Source of the DNA: DATLNF01 sp046590575
Lineage (GTDB): Bacteria; Actinomycetota; Actinomycetes; BP-191
Length of the DNA: 64,000 nt
Direction of reading: 5' to 3'
Assembly (NCBI GenBank): GCA_046590575.1
Contig: JBKJUS010000107.1
Location: forward strand, 1 to 64,000
The stretch's first letter is position 1. Every line of letters starts with the position of its first letter. This document shows, piece by piece, positions 8,516-18,040 of this stretch. Below the pieces are notes generated by a model, which saw only the letters and a list, made by a program, of their open reading frames with translations, had not been told where the DNA came from and ran no database searches. A program made the position numbers and the translations under genes.

Positions 8516-10750
8516 CTATCCAGTTGGGCGGATCAGGACCAGTCGGTCCACTGCCAGCTGCATGCCCTGGTCGCGCAGCAGCCTCTCTGCACGTGTGCCG
8601 TCGGCGCCGGGAACGAGCACGAGCAGGCCGCCGACGCGGCCGACGGTGGCCGCGGTGAGGGCCCAGTCGACAGCTGAACTCGGGTCCGCGACATAAGCGA
8701 CGCTGACCGGCATGCCGCGCCGACGCGTCTCGGTCGCCACCGCGCCAGAGGTGGCTAGGGCGCCGCCGCCGCCGAGTCGACGGGCTCCAGGCAGCCGGGC
8801 CAGGACGGCTTGGCTGACCGTATCTGGCCCACCGATCACCAACGTCTTCTGGACGCCGAGGTCCTTCAGCGCCTTGCTCGTCTCTGCTGGAAGCGCCGTG
8901 CGATCGGTGAACAGGACGGGCAGTCGGGCGGCGGCGGCGAGCGCGAGCGCTGCTCGGCTTTCCGGGGCGAGCGGGTTGACCACGACGGCCTCCGCCGAAG
9001 CACCGAGCTTTGCGGCGATAGCGGCCGCGGTCGCTGCGGGTGTGGGACCCGACAGCCGGACGATCTCTGCGCGCGGTACGCCGGCGGCGACGAGATCGTC
9101 CACCACCCGAGAGGAGAGTCGGCGAGTATCGCCTACTACATAGGCTCCGGCCGGTCGTAGGCGTCGGACCTCGGCGCGAATACTTGCCGGCAGGCCGCCC
9201 GCCGGAGACACCAGGAGCGGAGCGGCTCCGTCCCTGGCAAGCACTGCCGCAGGAAAGGCGCCGAGCGAGTCAGTGGCTCCGACGATCACGATTCGCGTGT
9301 TGGGCTGTCCGTTCAGATTGTCGCCACCGCCCGGATACGCCGTCCGGGACAGTGCTGCGCTCAGCACCTCGCTCGAGCTGCTCGACACCCGCTGGGCCGG
9401 CAAGGGGGCTGCGCCGTTCGTGCCGACGTTCGCCAGGTAGATGTCCTGCGACGCGTTGTCGACGTTGCCCGCACGGGTGTCCGTCCAGGCGACCGCGACC
9501 CCGCGGGTGCCCAGCGACTCGATCGCAGCACTGTAGAAAGCGCTGCCCCCGATGCGACTGTCGAGGCCGATGTCACGGTTGATCGAGCGGTCGGTGACCC
9601 GCCGGTGCCCGGTGAACCTGGTGCCACCATCGGTGGAGGTCGCCAGGTAGTAGTCGGAGAGCTTCTCGTCGCTGTACTCGTGGCGCCGGTCCTGCCAGAC
9701 GACGTCGATGCGTCCCGGTGAGGCGGCAATCGCCGGAAGCCGTGGCGCCACCGCTGCCTCGTCGCTAACCGTTGTCGGAGCTGACCAAGTGACCCCGGAA
9801 TCAACCGACCGCTGGAGCAGAACGGGTTGGGTGGCGGCCGTCTGGTGTACGACGTAGACCGTGGAGCCACCCGACCGCGGGTCGACGGCGATCTTCGGGT
9901 TCACGGTAGTGGGCGCCACGGTCGTACTGGTCCAGGTCTTCCCTCCGTCGGCAGAGCGACCCACGACCAAACCCCCGAGGTCCTGGTTCTTCCAGGCGAG
10001 GTAGATCGAGCCGTCGGCGCCGAAGGCGGGCCGGGAGATCTCGCGAGCCGTCTGCCCCAACGGGCTGGCGGACGTCGGTGCCGACCACGACTCGCCCAGG
10101 TCGTCGGACACAGTGACGACGGCGCGGTAGGCCTTGCCGGGACCGGTCCCGGCTTTGGCGATCGAGCTCCAGCCCTCCACCACGATGCGGTCGCCGCTCG
10201 GTCGCCGATGCACACCGACTTTGGGGCGGCTGTAGATAGGCTCGACGAGTGGGCCACCAGGCAGCACGACGATGCCCGGGGCGAATGTGCGCCCCCCATC
10301 GACCGACGTAGCGAGGATCACCGAGTCGCCCTCGTTGCCACGGATCGAAGAGAACACGGCGTAGACCGCGCCCGCGGAACCGAAGGCCACCCCGCCATCC
10401 ATCCGGGAGTAACCACCGGAATCGAACTGGATGCACGGCTTGCTGCCAAATCCCTCAGGCGCGCGGAAATCCCCGCCGACCCATGACCGGCCGGCGTCGA
10501 ACGTGACGCGATACGTGCATTGCCCGGTATAGAAGTTTTGGGCGACCACGACCATGTGTCGGGGGTCTGCCGGGTCGACCGCCAGGCCGGGCACGTCGAA
10601 TCCCCGAGCCGCCGCCCGGTCACCGGCCACCCTGAGGTTCGCGCTGACCCTGAACTGCGGAGAGCCGCCGCCCCATCCAGGAAGGGGGGCGAGCAGCGTC
10701 GCGCTGAGCAGGGCGGAGCCGAAAGCGACTCGGACCGTGTGGACGCGCAT
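8516..10750 (-). CDS. Secreted BNR/Asp-box protein with cell-wall-binding-2 repeats (paralogue 2)
   Basis: 744 aa. The signal peptide is MRVHTVRVAFGSALLSATLL. The propeller carries Asp boxes TFDAGRSW, SVDGGRTF, SDDLGESW, SADGGKTW and SVDSGVTW. Its C-terminal wall-binding repeats (RIVIVGATDSLGAF..., AYVVGDTRRLSSR, LVIGGPDTVSQAVLARLP) parallel those of the neighbours. The start at 10750 is preferred over 10834 because it begins at a good signal peptide and lies 2 nt after the stop of the upstream BNR gene, which implies translational coupling. Function is likely wall-associated binding or recognition; the ligand is unknown. Confidence 0.8.
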   Translation of the reverse strand: MRVHTVRVAFGSALLSATLLAPLPGWGGGSPQFRVSANLRVAGDRAAARGFDVPGLAVDPADPRHMVVVAQNFYTGQCTYRVTFDAGRSWVGGDFRAPEGFGSKPCIQFDSGGYSRMDGGVAFGSAGAVYAVFSSIRGNEGDSVILATSVDGGRTFAPGIVVLPGGPLVEPIYSRPKVGVHRRPSGDRIVVEGWSSIAKAGTGPGKAYRAVVTVSDDLGESWSAPTSASPLGQTAREISRPAFGADGSIYLAWKNQDLGGLVVGRSADGGKTWTSTTVAPTTVNPKIAVDPRSGGSTVYVVHQTAATQPVLLQRSVDSGVTWSAPTTVSDEAAVAPRLPAIAASPGRIDVVWQDRRHEYSDEKLSDYYLATSTDGGTRFTGHRRVTDRSINRDIGLDSRIGGSAFYSAAIESLGTRGVAVAWTDTRAGNVDNASQDIYLANVGTNGAAPLPAQRVSSSSSEVLSAALSRTAYPGGGDNLNGQPNTRIVIVGATDSLGAFPAAVLARDGAAPLLVSPAGGLPASIRAEVRRLRPAGAYVVGDTRRLSSRVVDDLVAAGVPRAEIVRLSGPTPAATAAAIAAKLGASAEAVVVNPLAPESRAALALAAAARLPVLFTDRTALPAETSKALKDLGVQKTLVIGGPDTVSQAVLARLPGARRLGGGGALATSGAVATETRRRGMPVSVAYVADPSSAVDWALTAATVGRVGGLLVLVPGADGTRAERLLRDQGMQLAVDRLVLIRPTG

Positions 10751-10752
10751 GA

Positions 10753-12237
10753 CTACTCCGGCTTGATCGTGACGGCGGCGAAAACGATGTCCTGCTTGTC
10801 GGTGTCGAGCGATCCGTTGCGCGTGTCGGTCCACACGGCGTACGCCGCCGTTGGGGTCGACACCACGCCGATCCGCGTGCCGGCATCTGCCTTGTCGAGC
10901 TCACTGCCCGGTCCGACCTTGGAGTCGAACAGCACGTCGGACAGCGGGAGGTTCGTCCAGCTCTCACCCTCGTCGGCGCTCGCGGCGTAGTAGGCCGAGG
11001 TCAGCGTGTCGTTGTCGTCGTCATCGCGGCGGTCGAGGAAGACCACGTCGACGCGACCGGTTGGCGCCACCGACACCCTGGGCAGGTACTGCCGGGCACC
11101 AGAGCCGACCTTGTCGTCGTTGACCCGAGACGGGTTCGACCAGCTGCGCCCGCCGTCGGCGGAACGCCGGAGGAATACGTCGGAGTCGCCGTTGCGGCCG
11201 TCGGCCCAGGCGATGTAGAGCGATCCGTTGCGTGGGTCGATCGCAATGCTCGGGAACTGCGGGAGGTAGACGAGGAAGCGCTCGGTGGGCACCAAGTCGT
11301 CGTCGACGACCTCTTCGCTGTCGAAGGTCTTGCCGCTGTCGGTCGACCGGGCGAGGACCAGGCTGAAGCGGCCGTCGTGGACGGGCCCAGCCGTTCCTTG
11401 GAAGTCCGCCTCGTCGTCGCCGAAGTCCTGGTAGAGGACGTAGACCTCGTCGTCCGGCCCGACGACGGGAGTTGCCGCCCCGACGAGCGAGCGGTCGGCG
11501 CTGCTGACTTGGACGGGTTCGGAGAACGACGCCCCGGCGTCGGTAGACGTCGACATGACGACCGGGTTGGGAGGCGGCGGGAAGCCATTGGGGATGGGCT
11601 CGACGGCGTCGGTCGTCTGCACCCAGGTGATGTGTAAATCGCCGGTCCGGGGATTCACCGCAAGACGCGACTGGAATGCGTTGTCCCCGGTCACCTTGAC
11701 TGGTGGGCCGAACGTCGTGCCGTCATCGGTGGACTGCTCGAGCCAGACTGCGCCCGGGGAGTTGCCCTTGCCTTTCAGCGTTGTGAACACGACGAAGAGG
11801 GTGCCATCGGCGTCGTAGGCGACGTCGGGGGCGAAGGGCCGATCTTCACCTTCGGGCAGCACCAGCGAGGAGTCGGTCCACGTTTGCCCACCGTCGCGTG
11901 AAGTGTGCACCGCGGCGGAGAAGCGGGGACGGTCCACCCGGTCCACCGCGACCAGCGTGTTCGGGTCTGTGGGATTGATCGCAATCGTCGGCGAGTTGTG
12001 CGCCGCGATGGTCGTGGACGCTGACGTGATGACGACGTTGTCCCCAGCGGTGAGGGCGACCTTCGCTGGAACGTCCCGCAACTGGGCGACCCCGATGCCG
12101 GCGGCGACGAGCACCAAGCCGGCCACAAGGGTCCAGGCGATCCACCGGCGGGGCTGGTCGCTCGACCCTGACGTGGATGGCTGGTCGACGCCCGGACCGT
12201 CTGGCGCCGCGTCAACCTCTGTTCGTGCCTGGGTCAT
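10753..12237 (-). CDS. Membrane-anchored BNR/Asp-box propeller protein
   Basis: 494 aa. An acidic, Ser-rich N-terminal tail is followed by one membrane segment (about 32-52, WIAWTLVAGLVLVAAGIGVA), giving a type II topology with an external propeller. Asp boxes are SRDGGQTW, STDDGTTF, STDAGASF, STDSGKTF, SADGGRSW and SADEGESW. It lacks wall-binding repeats. Segments such as RVDRPRFSAAVH are shared with the BNR protein at 15759. It is transcribed just ahead of the 8516-10750 gene with a 2-nt gap, so the two are probably co-translated. Function unknown; likely a surface sensor or binding module. Confidence 0.75.
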   Translation of the reverse strand: MTQARTEVDAAPDGPGVDQPSTSGSSDQPRRWIAWTLVAGLVLVAAGIGVAQLRDVPAKVALTAGDNVVITSASTTIAAHNSPTIAINPTDPNTLVAVDRVDRPRFSAAVHTSRDGGQTWTDSSLVLPEGEDRPFAPDVAYDADGTLFVVFTTLKGKGNSPGAVWLEQSTDDGTTFGPPVKVTGDNAFQSRLAVNPRTGDLHITWVQTTDAVEPIPNGFPPPPNPVVMSTSTDAGASFSEPVQVSSADRSLVGAATPVVGPDDEVYVLYQDFGDDEADFQGTAGPVHDGRFSLVLARSTDSGKTFDSEEVVDDDLVPTERFLVYLPQFPSIAIDPRNGSLYIAWADGRNGDSDVFLRRSADGGRSWSNPSRVNDDKVGSGARQYLPRVSVAPTGRVDVVFLDRRDDDDNDTLTSAYYAASADEGESWTNLPLSDVLFDSKVGPGSELDKADAGTRIGVVSTPTAAYAVWTDTRNGSLDTDKQDIVFAAVTIKPE

Positions 12238-12322
12238 TGTGTGGTCCTTTCCCCCGTAGTGCGGACTCTGCCCGTTTGGCTGGGTGTGCCGTCGATAGAG
12301 GTGGCGCGCGTAGAGCTGGAAG

Positions 12323-14674
12323 TTAGGAGGCTCGGGCAGTCACATAGCGGTCAACGCGGTCGGTCAGCGTGAGGCGGGTGATGACCGTTCTGGCCGCCTG
12401 CTCGTCGGCGCCAGCCGTGAGGAGGAACAGTCCGCCAAGACGGGCCACGGCGGCGCCGAGGGCGGCAGCCTCGACGGCTCGGCGAGCGTCGGCGACGTAC
12501 ACGACGTTCACCGGGAAGCCCCGGGAGAGCGCGTGCCGGGCCACGACCTCCGAGGTTGCCGCCGCGCCATTGCCGCCCAGTCTCGTCGGCTTGGGCAGCT
12601 GCGCGAGCACTGCCTCACTGATTGCGGCCGGACCTCCGATGACCAGCGTCGAGCTGACGCCGAGACGAGTCAACGAGTCGCGGGTCGCAGCCGGCAGGGC
12701 GTCACGATCGGTGAGCAGGACGGGCAGCCGTAGGGTGGCGGCCAAGCCCGCGGCAGCGCCCGCGTCGGCGCTGCGGGGATTGACGATCACGGCCTCGCTG
12801 AACGCGGGCTTTCCGACGAGCGGAAGCTTGTCCGTCTGGGTACGACGGTCGAGGAGGTCGGCGATGCGGACGGCGACGTCCACAGCAGGGCCAGCGAGCC
12901 GCACGATCTTGTCCTCGGGCACACCGGCCTGGGCCAGGTCGGCAATGACCCGATCAGACAGGGAATTCTGGTCGCCGAGCACGTAGGCACCGATCGGCCG
13001 CAGCCTGGTCACTTCCTTCTTCAGTGCGGGAGTGAGGCCGGACGCCGTCGACAGCAGCAACGGTCCGAGCTTGGCCCGGGCGAGCACTGCGCCTGCGGTC
13101 GCGGAGCCGACGTCAGTCGCGTTGGCGACGACGACGTGGGTGGCGGGTGCGTTGGCGAACCCACCCGTGAGGATCGACTCCCCGCCGGCGGGGTAGGCGA
13201 GCCGCGAAAGCTGCACGGAGTAGGCGTCGATGCCCTGGCCCGCGATCCTGCGGATGGGCGGATTGCCGGCCCCGGTGACCTGAACCCGGTTGAGGTAGAT
13301 GTCTTGGTTCTCTGAGTCGGCGTTGCCGTCGCGGGTGTCCATCCAGGCGACCAGGAGAGCATCGTCACCGAGTGGCACCGCCACCGGCCCGAACGACCAG
13401 TAGCTGCAGCACTTGTAGTCGAGGCCGAGGTCGTTGTTGATCGACCGGTCAGTCAGCCGGCGGTTGGGCGAGAACGTCTTGCCTCCGTCGGTCGACATCG
13501 ACCAGTAGGTATCGCCGATACGCGGCTCGCCGTTGCCCGCGTGCGCGTCGCTCGGCGAGTTGTAGCCGTGCCTCCGGTCGTGCCAGACGATGTCGATCCG
13601 GCCGTTGCGGGCGACTGAGATATTGGGGTGGCGCTGAGTGATGACGTTGCCGAATCGGTCGTCGTTCACGCGCTGTTGGGGTGCGAAGGTTTTGGCGCCG
13701 TCGGTCGAGCGGAAGAACGTGACGTCGGAGTCCTTGGGGATGAAGTGGTCCTTGCCGGAGACCTGTCCCGGCCGCGGGACGGCGCCGTCGGAGCCGGCGG
13801 GTGGCGGTTGGCCGATGACGACATAGACCTGACCCGGACGGATGCCGACGGCCAGCTGGGGGAACTTCGACCCGGCTGAGTCGATCGGCCCGGCAGGGGT
13901 CTGGGTCCACGTCCGGCCGAAGTCCGACGATCGGCCGACGACAACGAAGTTCTGAGCTCCGTTGTCGGCCGTGCGCCAGGCGAGGTACAGCGTGCCGTCC
14001 GGGCCGATCGCTGGCTGGCTGGCCTCGTCAGCGGTGGTCGTTGTGGTATTGGCCCGTCGCGGCGGGCTCCAGGTGCGCCCGCCGTCCTCGGACACTGTGA
14101 CGAAGGCGGCGGTCGGGCTGCCACCGTCGGAGGCCACAACGATGCGGTCGCCCTGGGGGCGTCGCTGGACGGCGATCTTGGGATACGTGTACCCCGGCAT
14201 AGTCTCGACGGCGCGGCCGAAGGTCGCACCACCATCCGTCGACGTCGCCACCAGGACGAAGATCTCGTTTGCCGCGTTGCGTGCAGAGAACGTCGCGTAG
14301 ACGCGCTGACCGGTCCCGAAGGCGACTCCACCGTCGATGTTGCCGAATCCGGCCCCACCGTTGCACGGGTGCTCGGCGTAGCCCACCGGTCCGCGCAGAT
14401 GTCCGCTGCGCCAGGTGCGACCGCCGTCGCGGCTCACGTGGTGGTCGCAGTCTCTGCGTCCCACATCGCCGTCGACAGCGACCAGGTGCCGGGCGTCCGC
14501 CGGGTTGACCGCCAATCCGGGGGCCACGCGGGCGCGCCCCTGCGTCTTGTCGGCGCCGAGTCGGTAGTTGGTGCTGGTGCCGCGAGTCTGGCCGCCCTGC
14601 GCGCCTGCGGCGGTAGCAATGAGGCCGAGAGCGACGCCGAGGGCTAAGGCGTGCCGGGAGGTGAAGGGGGACAT
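12323..14674 (-). CDS. Secreted BNR/Asp-box protein with cell-wall-binding-2 repeats (paralogue 3)
   Basis: 783 aa from the ATG at 14674, which opens a clear signal peptide (MSPFTSRHALALGVALGLIATAAGA). Asp boxes are SRDGGRTW, STDGGATF, SEDGGRTW, SSDFGRTW, STDGAKTF and STDGGKTF. The C-terminal third has cell-wall-binding-2-like repeats (HVVVANATDVGSATAGAVLA, AYVLGDQNSLS, LVIGGPAAIS). The propeller contains adjacent cysteines (YKCCSYW) that the paralogues lack. An upstream in-frame extension to 14812 overlaps the hairpin at 14777-14814 and is rejected. The ribosome site is weak. Confidence 0.78.
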   Translation of the reverse strand: MSPFTSRHALALGVALGLIATAAGAQGGQTRGTSTNYRLGADKTQGRARVAPGLAVNPADARHLVAVDGDVGRRDCDHHVSRDGGRTWRSGHLRGPVGYAEHPCNGGAGFGNIDGGVAFGTGQRVYATFSARNAANEIFVLVATSTDGGATFGRAVETMPGYTYPKIAVQRRPQGDRIVVASDGGSPTAAFVTVSEDGGRTWSPPRRANTTTTTADEASQPAIGPDGTLYLAWRTADNGAQNFVVVGRSSDFGRTWTQTPAGPIDSAGSKFPQLAVGIRPGQVYVVIGQPPPAGSDGAVPRPGQVSGKDHFIPKDSDVTFFRSTDGAKTFAPQQRVNDDRFGNVITQRHPNISVARNGRIDIVWHDRRHGYNSPSDAHAGNGEPRIGDTYWSMSTDGGKTFSPNRRLTDRSINNDLGLDYKCCSYWSFGPVAVPLGDDALLVAWMDTRDGNADSENQDIYLNRVQVTGAGNPPIRRIAGQGIDAYSVQLSRLAYPAGGESILTGGFANAPATHVVVANATDVGSATAGAVLARAKLGPLLLSTASGLTPALKKEVTRLRPIGAYVLGDQNSLSDRVIADLAQAGVPEDKIVRLAGPAVDVAVRIADLLDRRTQTDKLPLVGKPAFSEAVIVNPRSADAGAAAGLAATLRLPVLLTDRDALPAATRDSLTRLGVSSTLVIGGPAAISEAVLAQLPKPTRLGGNGAAATSEVVARHALSRGFPVNVVYVADARRAVEAAALGAAVARLGGLFLLTAGADEQAARTVITRLTLTDRVDRYVTARAS

Positions 14675-14776
14675 GCGGATGGACTCGCTTTCACGTGCGT
14701 CTGGGTGGTGGGTATAGGTGCAGACTTCTGCGTTACGACCGTCACTCCTGCGCCGTGGGCGGAACGGGCCGCACAG

Positions 14777-14814
14777 CGATGAAGGGGCAGCCCAGGCGGG
14801 CTGCCCCTTCATCG
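14777..14814 (-). terminator. Strong terminator hairpin after the 14852-15598 gene
   Basis: Perfect 17-bp stem (14777-14793 with 14798-14814; core GATGAAGGGGCAGCCC) and 4-nt loop AGGC. It lies 37 bp past the stop of the minus-strand gene at 14852-15598, before the next gene starts at 14674. It separates the two transcription units. No long U-tract. Confidence 0.7.
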
Positions 14815-14851
14815 GACGGTGCTGACGGTCCAGTGCGACCGCGTGGAGTGC

Positions 14852-15598
14852 CTAGCGGGAGGTGCGCGCCTCGGCCGGGCGGCGACGACGGCTGGCGACG
14901 GCGACGGTGCCGGCACCCACGGAGAGCGCGAGGCCGATGCCGACGAGGGAGAGGGCCAGGAGAAGGCCGTCACCGCGGGGTGCCATGGTGGTGGAACGCC
15001 GAGCCGCCGGAGCCGCTGCAGGAGCGCCCTGGATGGCCGGGGCAGCTACCGCCGCCGGAGCCGCTGCAGGAGCCGGAGCGACGACGGCGGCAGGCGCCGG
15101 AGCGGCGATGCCGGGCTGAACAGCAGAGCCGCCCTGACGGGCCGGCGCCTGGGCCGGCGCGGCCGGCTGCTGGTTAGCGGCGGCGGGCTGGGCCGGGCGG
15201 GCAGCGACTGGCTTGGCGAGCACCTCGAACGGTGCGCGGGCCGGAGTGCCGCCGATAGGCTGGCCGTTCTGACCCATCTGGGTGGCGATCAGGACGTAAT
15301 CGCCAGGGGCAGCCTGGGGCACGGTGAAGTTGAAGGCGATCTTGCCATCAACAGCCGGCCGACCCGACCACAGAACCTGACCATCGCGGGCGTTGAAGTG
15401 CACCTCGACCGGGCTGGACAGTGGACTGTTGCTGAAGCCGGCACCGGTACCGGCGACGTCGGCGCCGACCTGGGCCGCACTCTTGTCAACCTCGAGGGTG
15501 GCCAACGCCGTGCAGGCGTAGGCGAACGACATAGCGGCGAGCGGGACACCCACCAGTCCGGCGATGACGATTGACGATCGTCGGGTCCTGATCCGCAT
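14852..15598 (-). CDS. Exported protein with Ala/Pro-rich stalk and C-terminal membrane anchor
   Basis: 248 aa. The signal peptide (residues 1-28, ending YACTA) leads into an Ig-like globular domain of about 90 aa (TLEVDKSAAQVGADVAGTG, then YVLIATQMG). A stalk of about 90 residues rich in Ala, Pro and Gln follows, then a membrane helix (GLLLALSLVGIGLALSVGAG) and a basic RRRR tail. The start at 15598 has a perfect AGGAGG site 5 nt upstream and a -35/-10 pair about 65 nt upstream. No enzymatic motif is visible. Likely a stalked surface protein related to the neighbouring BNR surface proteins. Confidence 0.75.
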   Translation of the reverse strand: MRIRTRRSSIVIAGLVGVPLAAMSFAYACTALATLEVDKSAAQVGADVAGTGAGFSNSPLSSPVEVHFNARDGQVLWSGRPAVDGKIAFNFTVPQAAPGDYVLIATQMGQNGQPIGGTPARAPFEVLAKPVAARPAQPAAANQQPAAPAQAPARQGGSAVQPGIAAPAPAAVVAPAPAAAPAAVAAPAIQGAPAAAPAARRSTTMAPRGDGLLLALSLVGIGLALSVGAGTVAVASRRRRPAEARTSR

Positions 15599-15661
15599 TG
15601 CGTCCTCCTTTGGGGGAGACGATGTCTCCACATACTGCACGGCTGGGTGCAAACTGCACCT

Positions 15662-15691
15662 ATTGTCCCGAATCGGGCACTCGGTTGTCAA
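15662..15691 (-). promoter_or_regulatory. Candidate sigma-70-type promoter for the 14852-15598 gene
   Basis: Reading on the minus strand, TTGACA (15691-15686), an 18-bp spacer and GACAAT (15667-15662). The spacer contains the inverted repeat CCCGA-T-TCGGG, a possible operator. It lies about 64 nt upstream of the start codon. Confidence 0.5.
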
Positions 15692-15758
15692 CCACGCGAC
15701 TTCGCGGGCGCGGCGCGCCCAATCTGTGGCGCGCAGCCGACCGGTTACGGTGTGCGAC

Positions 15759-17279
15759 GTGCCTCGATGTCGCCGCACTTGGCACCATTCAGCCGCCGTT
15801 CCTGCGATGGTGGCGGCCCTCCTTGGAGGCGTCGCCTGTACGCCGGCGACACCCGCTAGCGTCGCGGCGCCGAAGGCTGGGGTCGAGGTCTTCGTCAACA
15901 CCCCGGGCGCCATCGACGCCAACAACACACCCACAATCGTACGAAATCCGCGGCGCCCCAGCACATTGGTGGTCGTCCACCGGGTCGACCGGCCACGCTT
16001 CTCCGGGACGCTGCGCTGGAGCCAGGACGACGGCGCGACCTGGGGCAGCACTGCGCTGCCCTTGCCCTCGGGAAAGGACCGGCCGTTCCACCCGGACGCA
16101 GCGTTCGGGCCCGATGGTGTCCTCTACGTCGTATACGGCAACCTCACCGGACCGCGCAACATGGGCGACGGGATCTGGGTCGCCACCTCGACGGACGGCG
16201 GCCGCACCCTGACGGAGCCCGTCCGCGTTGCCGCCGCTCGGTCCTTCCAGCCGCGGATCGCGGTGAGCCGCGGCGGCATGGTGCACGTGACCTGGTTGGC
16301 GGGCCGGGGCGTTTCGGTCCTCAAGCTTGTCGACCCTCCGTCGCCGATCGTGACCGCCCGGTCGACCGACGGCGGCCGCACCTTCGGGAAGCCGGTTCAG
16401 GTCAGCGATCTGACGCGCGCGCGGGTGGGGGCCGGGAAGCCGTTCATTGACGGTCGTGGCGACCTCGCCGTGCTCTACATCGACTACAAGAACGACCGCA
16501 GAGACTTCGAGGACGAGCCGGGCCCGCCGTCGGACGAGCGTTTCGCGCTGGTGCTTACTCGGTCCGGCGATGGAGGCAAGACGTTCGACCGCGGCGTTGA
16601 GATCGAGCGCGACGTGGTGCCGGCTCGTCGCTTCCTGGCCTTCGTGCCGGAATACGCCGACCTAGCGGTCGGGCCGGACAAGGCGATGTACGCCGTGTGG
16701 TCGAGCCGGCTCGACGGCGATGAGGATGTCTACCTCCGCAAGTCCACTGACAACGGCGAGACCTGGTCCGAGGCGGTGAGGGTTGGCGCCGCGATGGACA
16801 ACACCGCCGCCGACAAGTCGTCGCAGTACTTGCCGTCGGTTGACGTTGCGCCGGACGGGCGGGTGGACGTCCTGTATCTCGACCGCGCTCGTGATCCACG
16901 TGACGTGCTCGCGGACGCGACGCTAGCCACGTCGTACGACGACGGCCAGACATTTCAGGTTGTGCGCCTGTCCTCGAAGTCCTTCGACTCGACTGTCGGC
17001 TCGTCGGTCTCGCCCAACCTCCCCGCAGACTTCGGCAGCCGGCTGGCGCTGCTCAGCGAGACCGGCCGCGCGGTCGCAGCGTGGACCGACACGCGCATGG
17101 GGAACGCCGACACCGGTCGGCAGGACATTGCGCTTGTTCGCATCACGCTGGCTGAGAAACGCGCCGGGCGCGGGCCGCTCTGGAGCGTCGGGGCCGGCGT
17201 CGCCGCCGCTGCGCTGGCCGCGTTGGTGGGGACACTCATCTTGCGCCGTCGCAGGCGTCGGGGGAGGGTGGCGCGATGA
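15759..17279 (+). CDS. BNR/Asp-box surface protein with N-terminal export signal and C-terminal anchor
   Basis: 506 aa from the GTG at 15759. The N-terminus (RCRRTWHH, then a hydrophobic run to LLGGVACTPA) resembles an export or lipoprotein signal, although the lipobox is imperfect. Asp boxes are SQDDGATW, STDGGRTL, STDGGRTF, SGDGGKTF, STDNGETW and SYDDGQTF. A membrane helix (LWSVGAGVAAAALAALVGTLIL) and RRRRRRGR end the protein. It shares RVDRPRFSG with the BNR protein at 10753. The stop overlaps the start of the next gene (ATGA at 17276), an unusually tight coupling between a surface propeller and a cytoplasmic ATPase. GTG at 15759 is the best start; ATG at 15808 is too late for a full signal. 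Confidence 0.75.
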   Translation: MPRCRRTWHHSAAVPAMVAALLGGVACTPATPASVAAPKAGVEVFVNTPGAIDANNTPTIVRNPRRPSTLVVVHRVDRPRFSGTLRWSQDDGATWGSTALPLPSGKDRPFHPDAAFGPDGVLYVVYGNLTGPRNMGDGIWVATSTDGGRTLTEPVRVAAARSFQPRIAVSRGGMVHVTWLAGRGVSVLKLVDPPSPIVTARSTDGGRTFGKPVQVSDLTRARVGAGKPFIDGRGDLAVLYIDYKNDRRDFEDEPGPPSDERFALVLTRSGDGGKTFDRGVEIERDVVPARRFLAFVPEYADLAVGPDKAMYAVWSSRLDGDEDVYLRKSTDNGETWSEAVRVGAAMDNTAADKSSQYLPSVDVAPDGRVDVLYLDRARDPRDVLADATLATSYDDGQTFQVVRLSSKSFDSTVGSSVSPNLPADFGSRLALLSETGRAVAAWTDTRMGNADTGRQDIALVRITLAEKRAGRGPLWSVGAGVAAAALAALVGTLILRRRRRRGRVAR

Positions 17280-18040
17280 GAGTCGCCTTTGTGGGAAAGG
17301 GTGGGGCCGGCAAGTCGGCCATCGCCGGCACGTTCGCCCGGTCGCTCGCGCGTCGCGGCACATCGGTGCTCGCGTTGGACACCGATCCGCTCCCCGGCCT
17401 GGCGTTCTCGCTAGGCCTGCCCTCGACAGACGCGCCGATCCCGGAGGAAGCCACCGAGGAGAAGGCCGAAGGGGAGGATGGCCCGCGCTGGCGATTGCGC
17501 TCGGATCTGACGCCAGTAGAGGCAGTAGAGCGGTACGCCGCAACGGCGCCCGATGGCGTGCGCTTCCTGCAGTTCGGCAAGGTGCGGCGTCAGTGGACGG
17601 CGCCGGAGGTTCGCTCGCAGTTCGTCTTCCGGCAGATCGTTCATTTCCTCCCTGAGGAGCCGTGGAGCCTCGTCGGTGACCTTCCTGGTGGCACCCGACA
17701 GGCGTTCGGCGGGTGGGGGGGCTTCGCCCGCACCATGCTCGTGGTGGTCGACCCCAGCGCCAAGTCGCTGCTTTCGGCTCGAAGGCTGGCCCGACTCGCC
17801 TCGATCGGCGAGGACCCGCCGCGGGTTGTTGCGGTGGTCAACCGCGTGCGTCAGGACGACGACGAGGCACTGGTGGCGCGGCGTAGTGGGCTCGATGTGG
17901 TGGGCGCGGTGCCATGGGACGAAGAATTCGCCGATGCCGAACGTCGTGGCCTGGCGCCCATAGACGCCGCGCCGAACTGTCCGGCAGTGAAGGCAGTAGA
18001 GTCCCTCGTCGACCGACTGTGCGAGGAGTCCAGAGCATGA
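17276..18040 (+). CDS. CooC/MinD-like P-loop ATPase, Cys-less type (module A, subunit 1)
   Basis: 254 aa. Deviant Walker A KGGAGKS (8-14) with the signature Lys of the SIMIBI/MinD-ArsA class; DTDPLPGLAFSLG is the switch I-like segment and VGDLPGG replaces the usual DxEAG. The region where CooC proteins carry CxC (after PDGVRFLQFGKV) has no cysteine. Its closest relative in the window is the product of 22779-23519 (shared PDGVR-LxxGK and ADAERRGLAP-DA). It starts inside the stop of the BNR gene and ends inside the start of the Sec-containing ATPase (ATGA overlaps at both ends), so the three are one translational unit. Likely a partner subunit of the next ATPase; the cargo is unknown. Confidence 0.82.
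   Translation: MRVAFVGKGGAGKSAIAGTFARSLARRGTSVLALDTDPLPGLAFSLGLPSTDAPIPEEATEEKAEGEDGPRWRLRSDLTPVEAVERYAATAPDGVRFLQFGKVRRQWTAPEVRSQFVFRQIVHFLPEEPWSLVGDLPGGTRQAFGGWGGFARTMLVVVDPSAKSLLSARRLARLASIGEDPPRVVAVVNRVRQDDDEALVARRSGLDVVGAVPWDEEFADAERRGLAPIDAAPNCPAVKAVESLVDRLCEESRA

Noticed and set aside
6164..17279. Active sialidases
   Set aside because: Asp boxes are present, but Asp boxes are structural and occur in many non-sialidase propellers; the catalytic Arg triad and FRIP motif are not evident.
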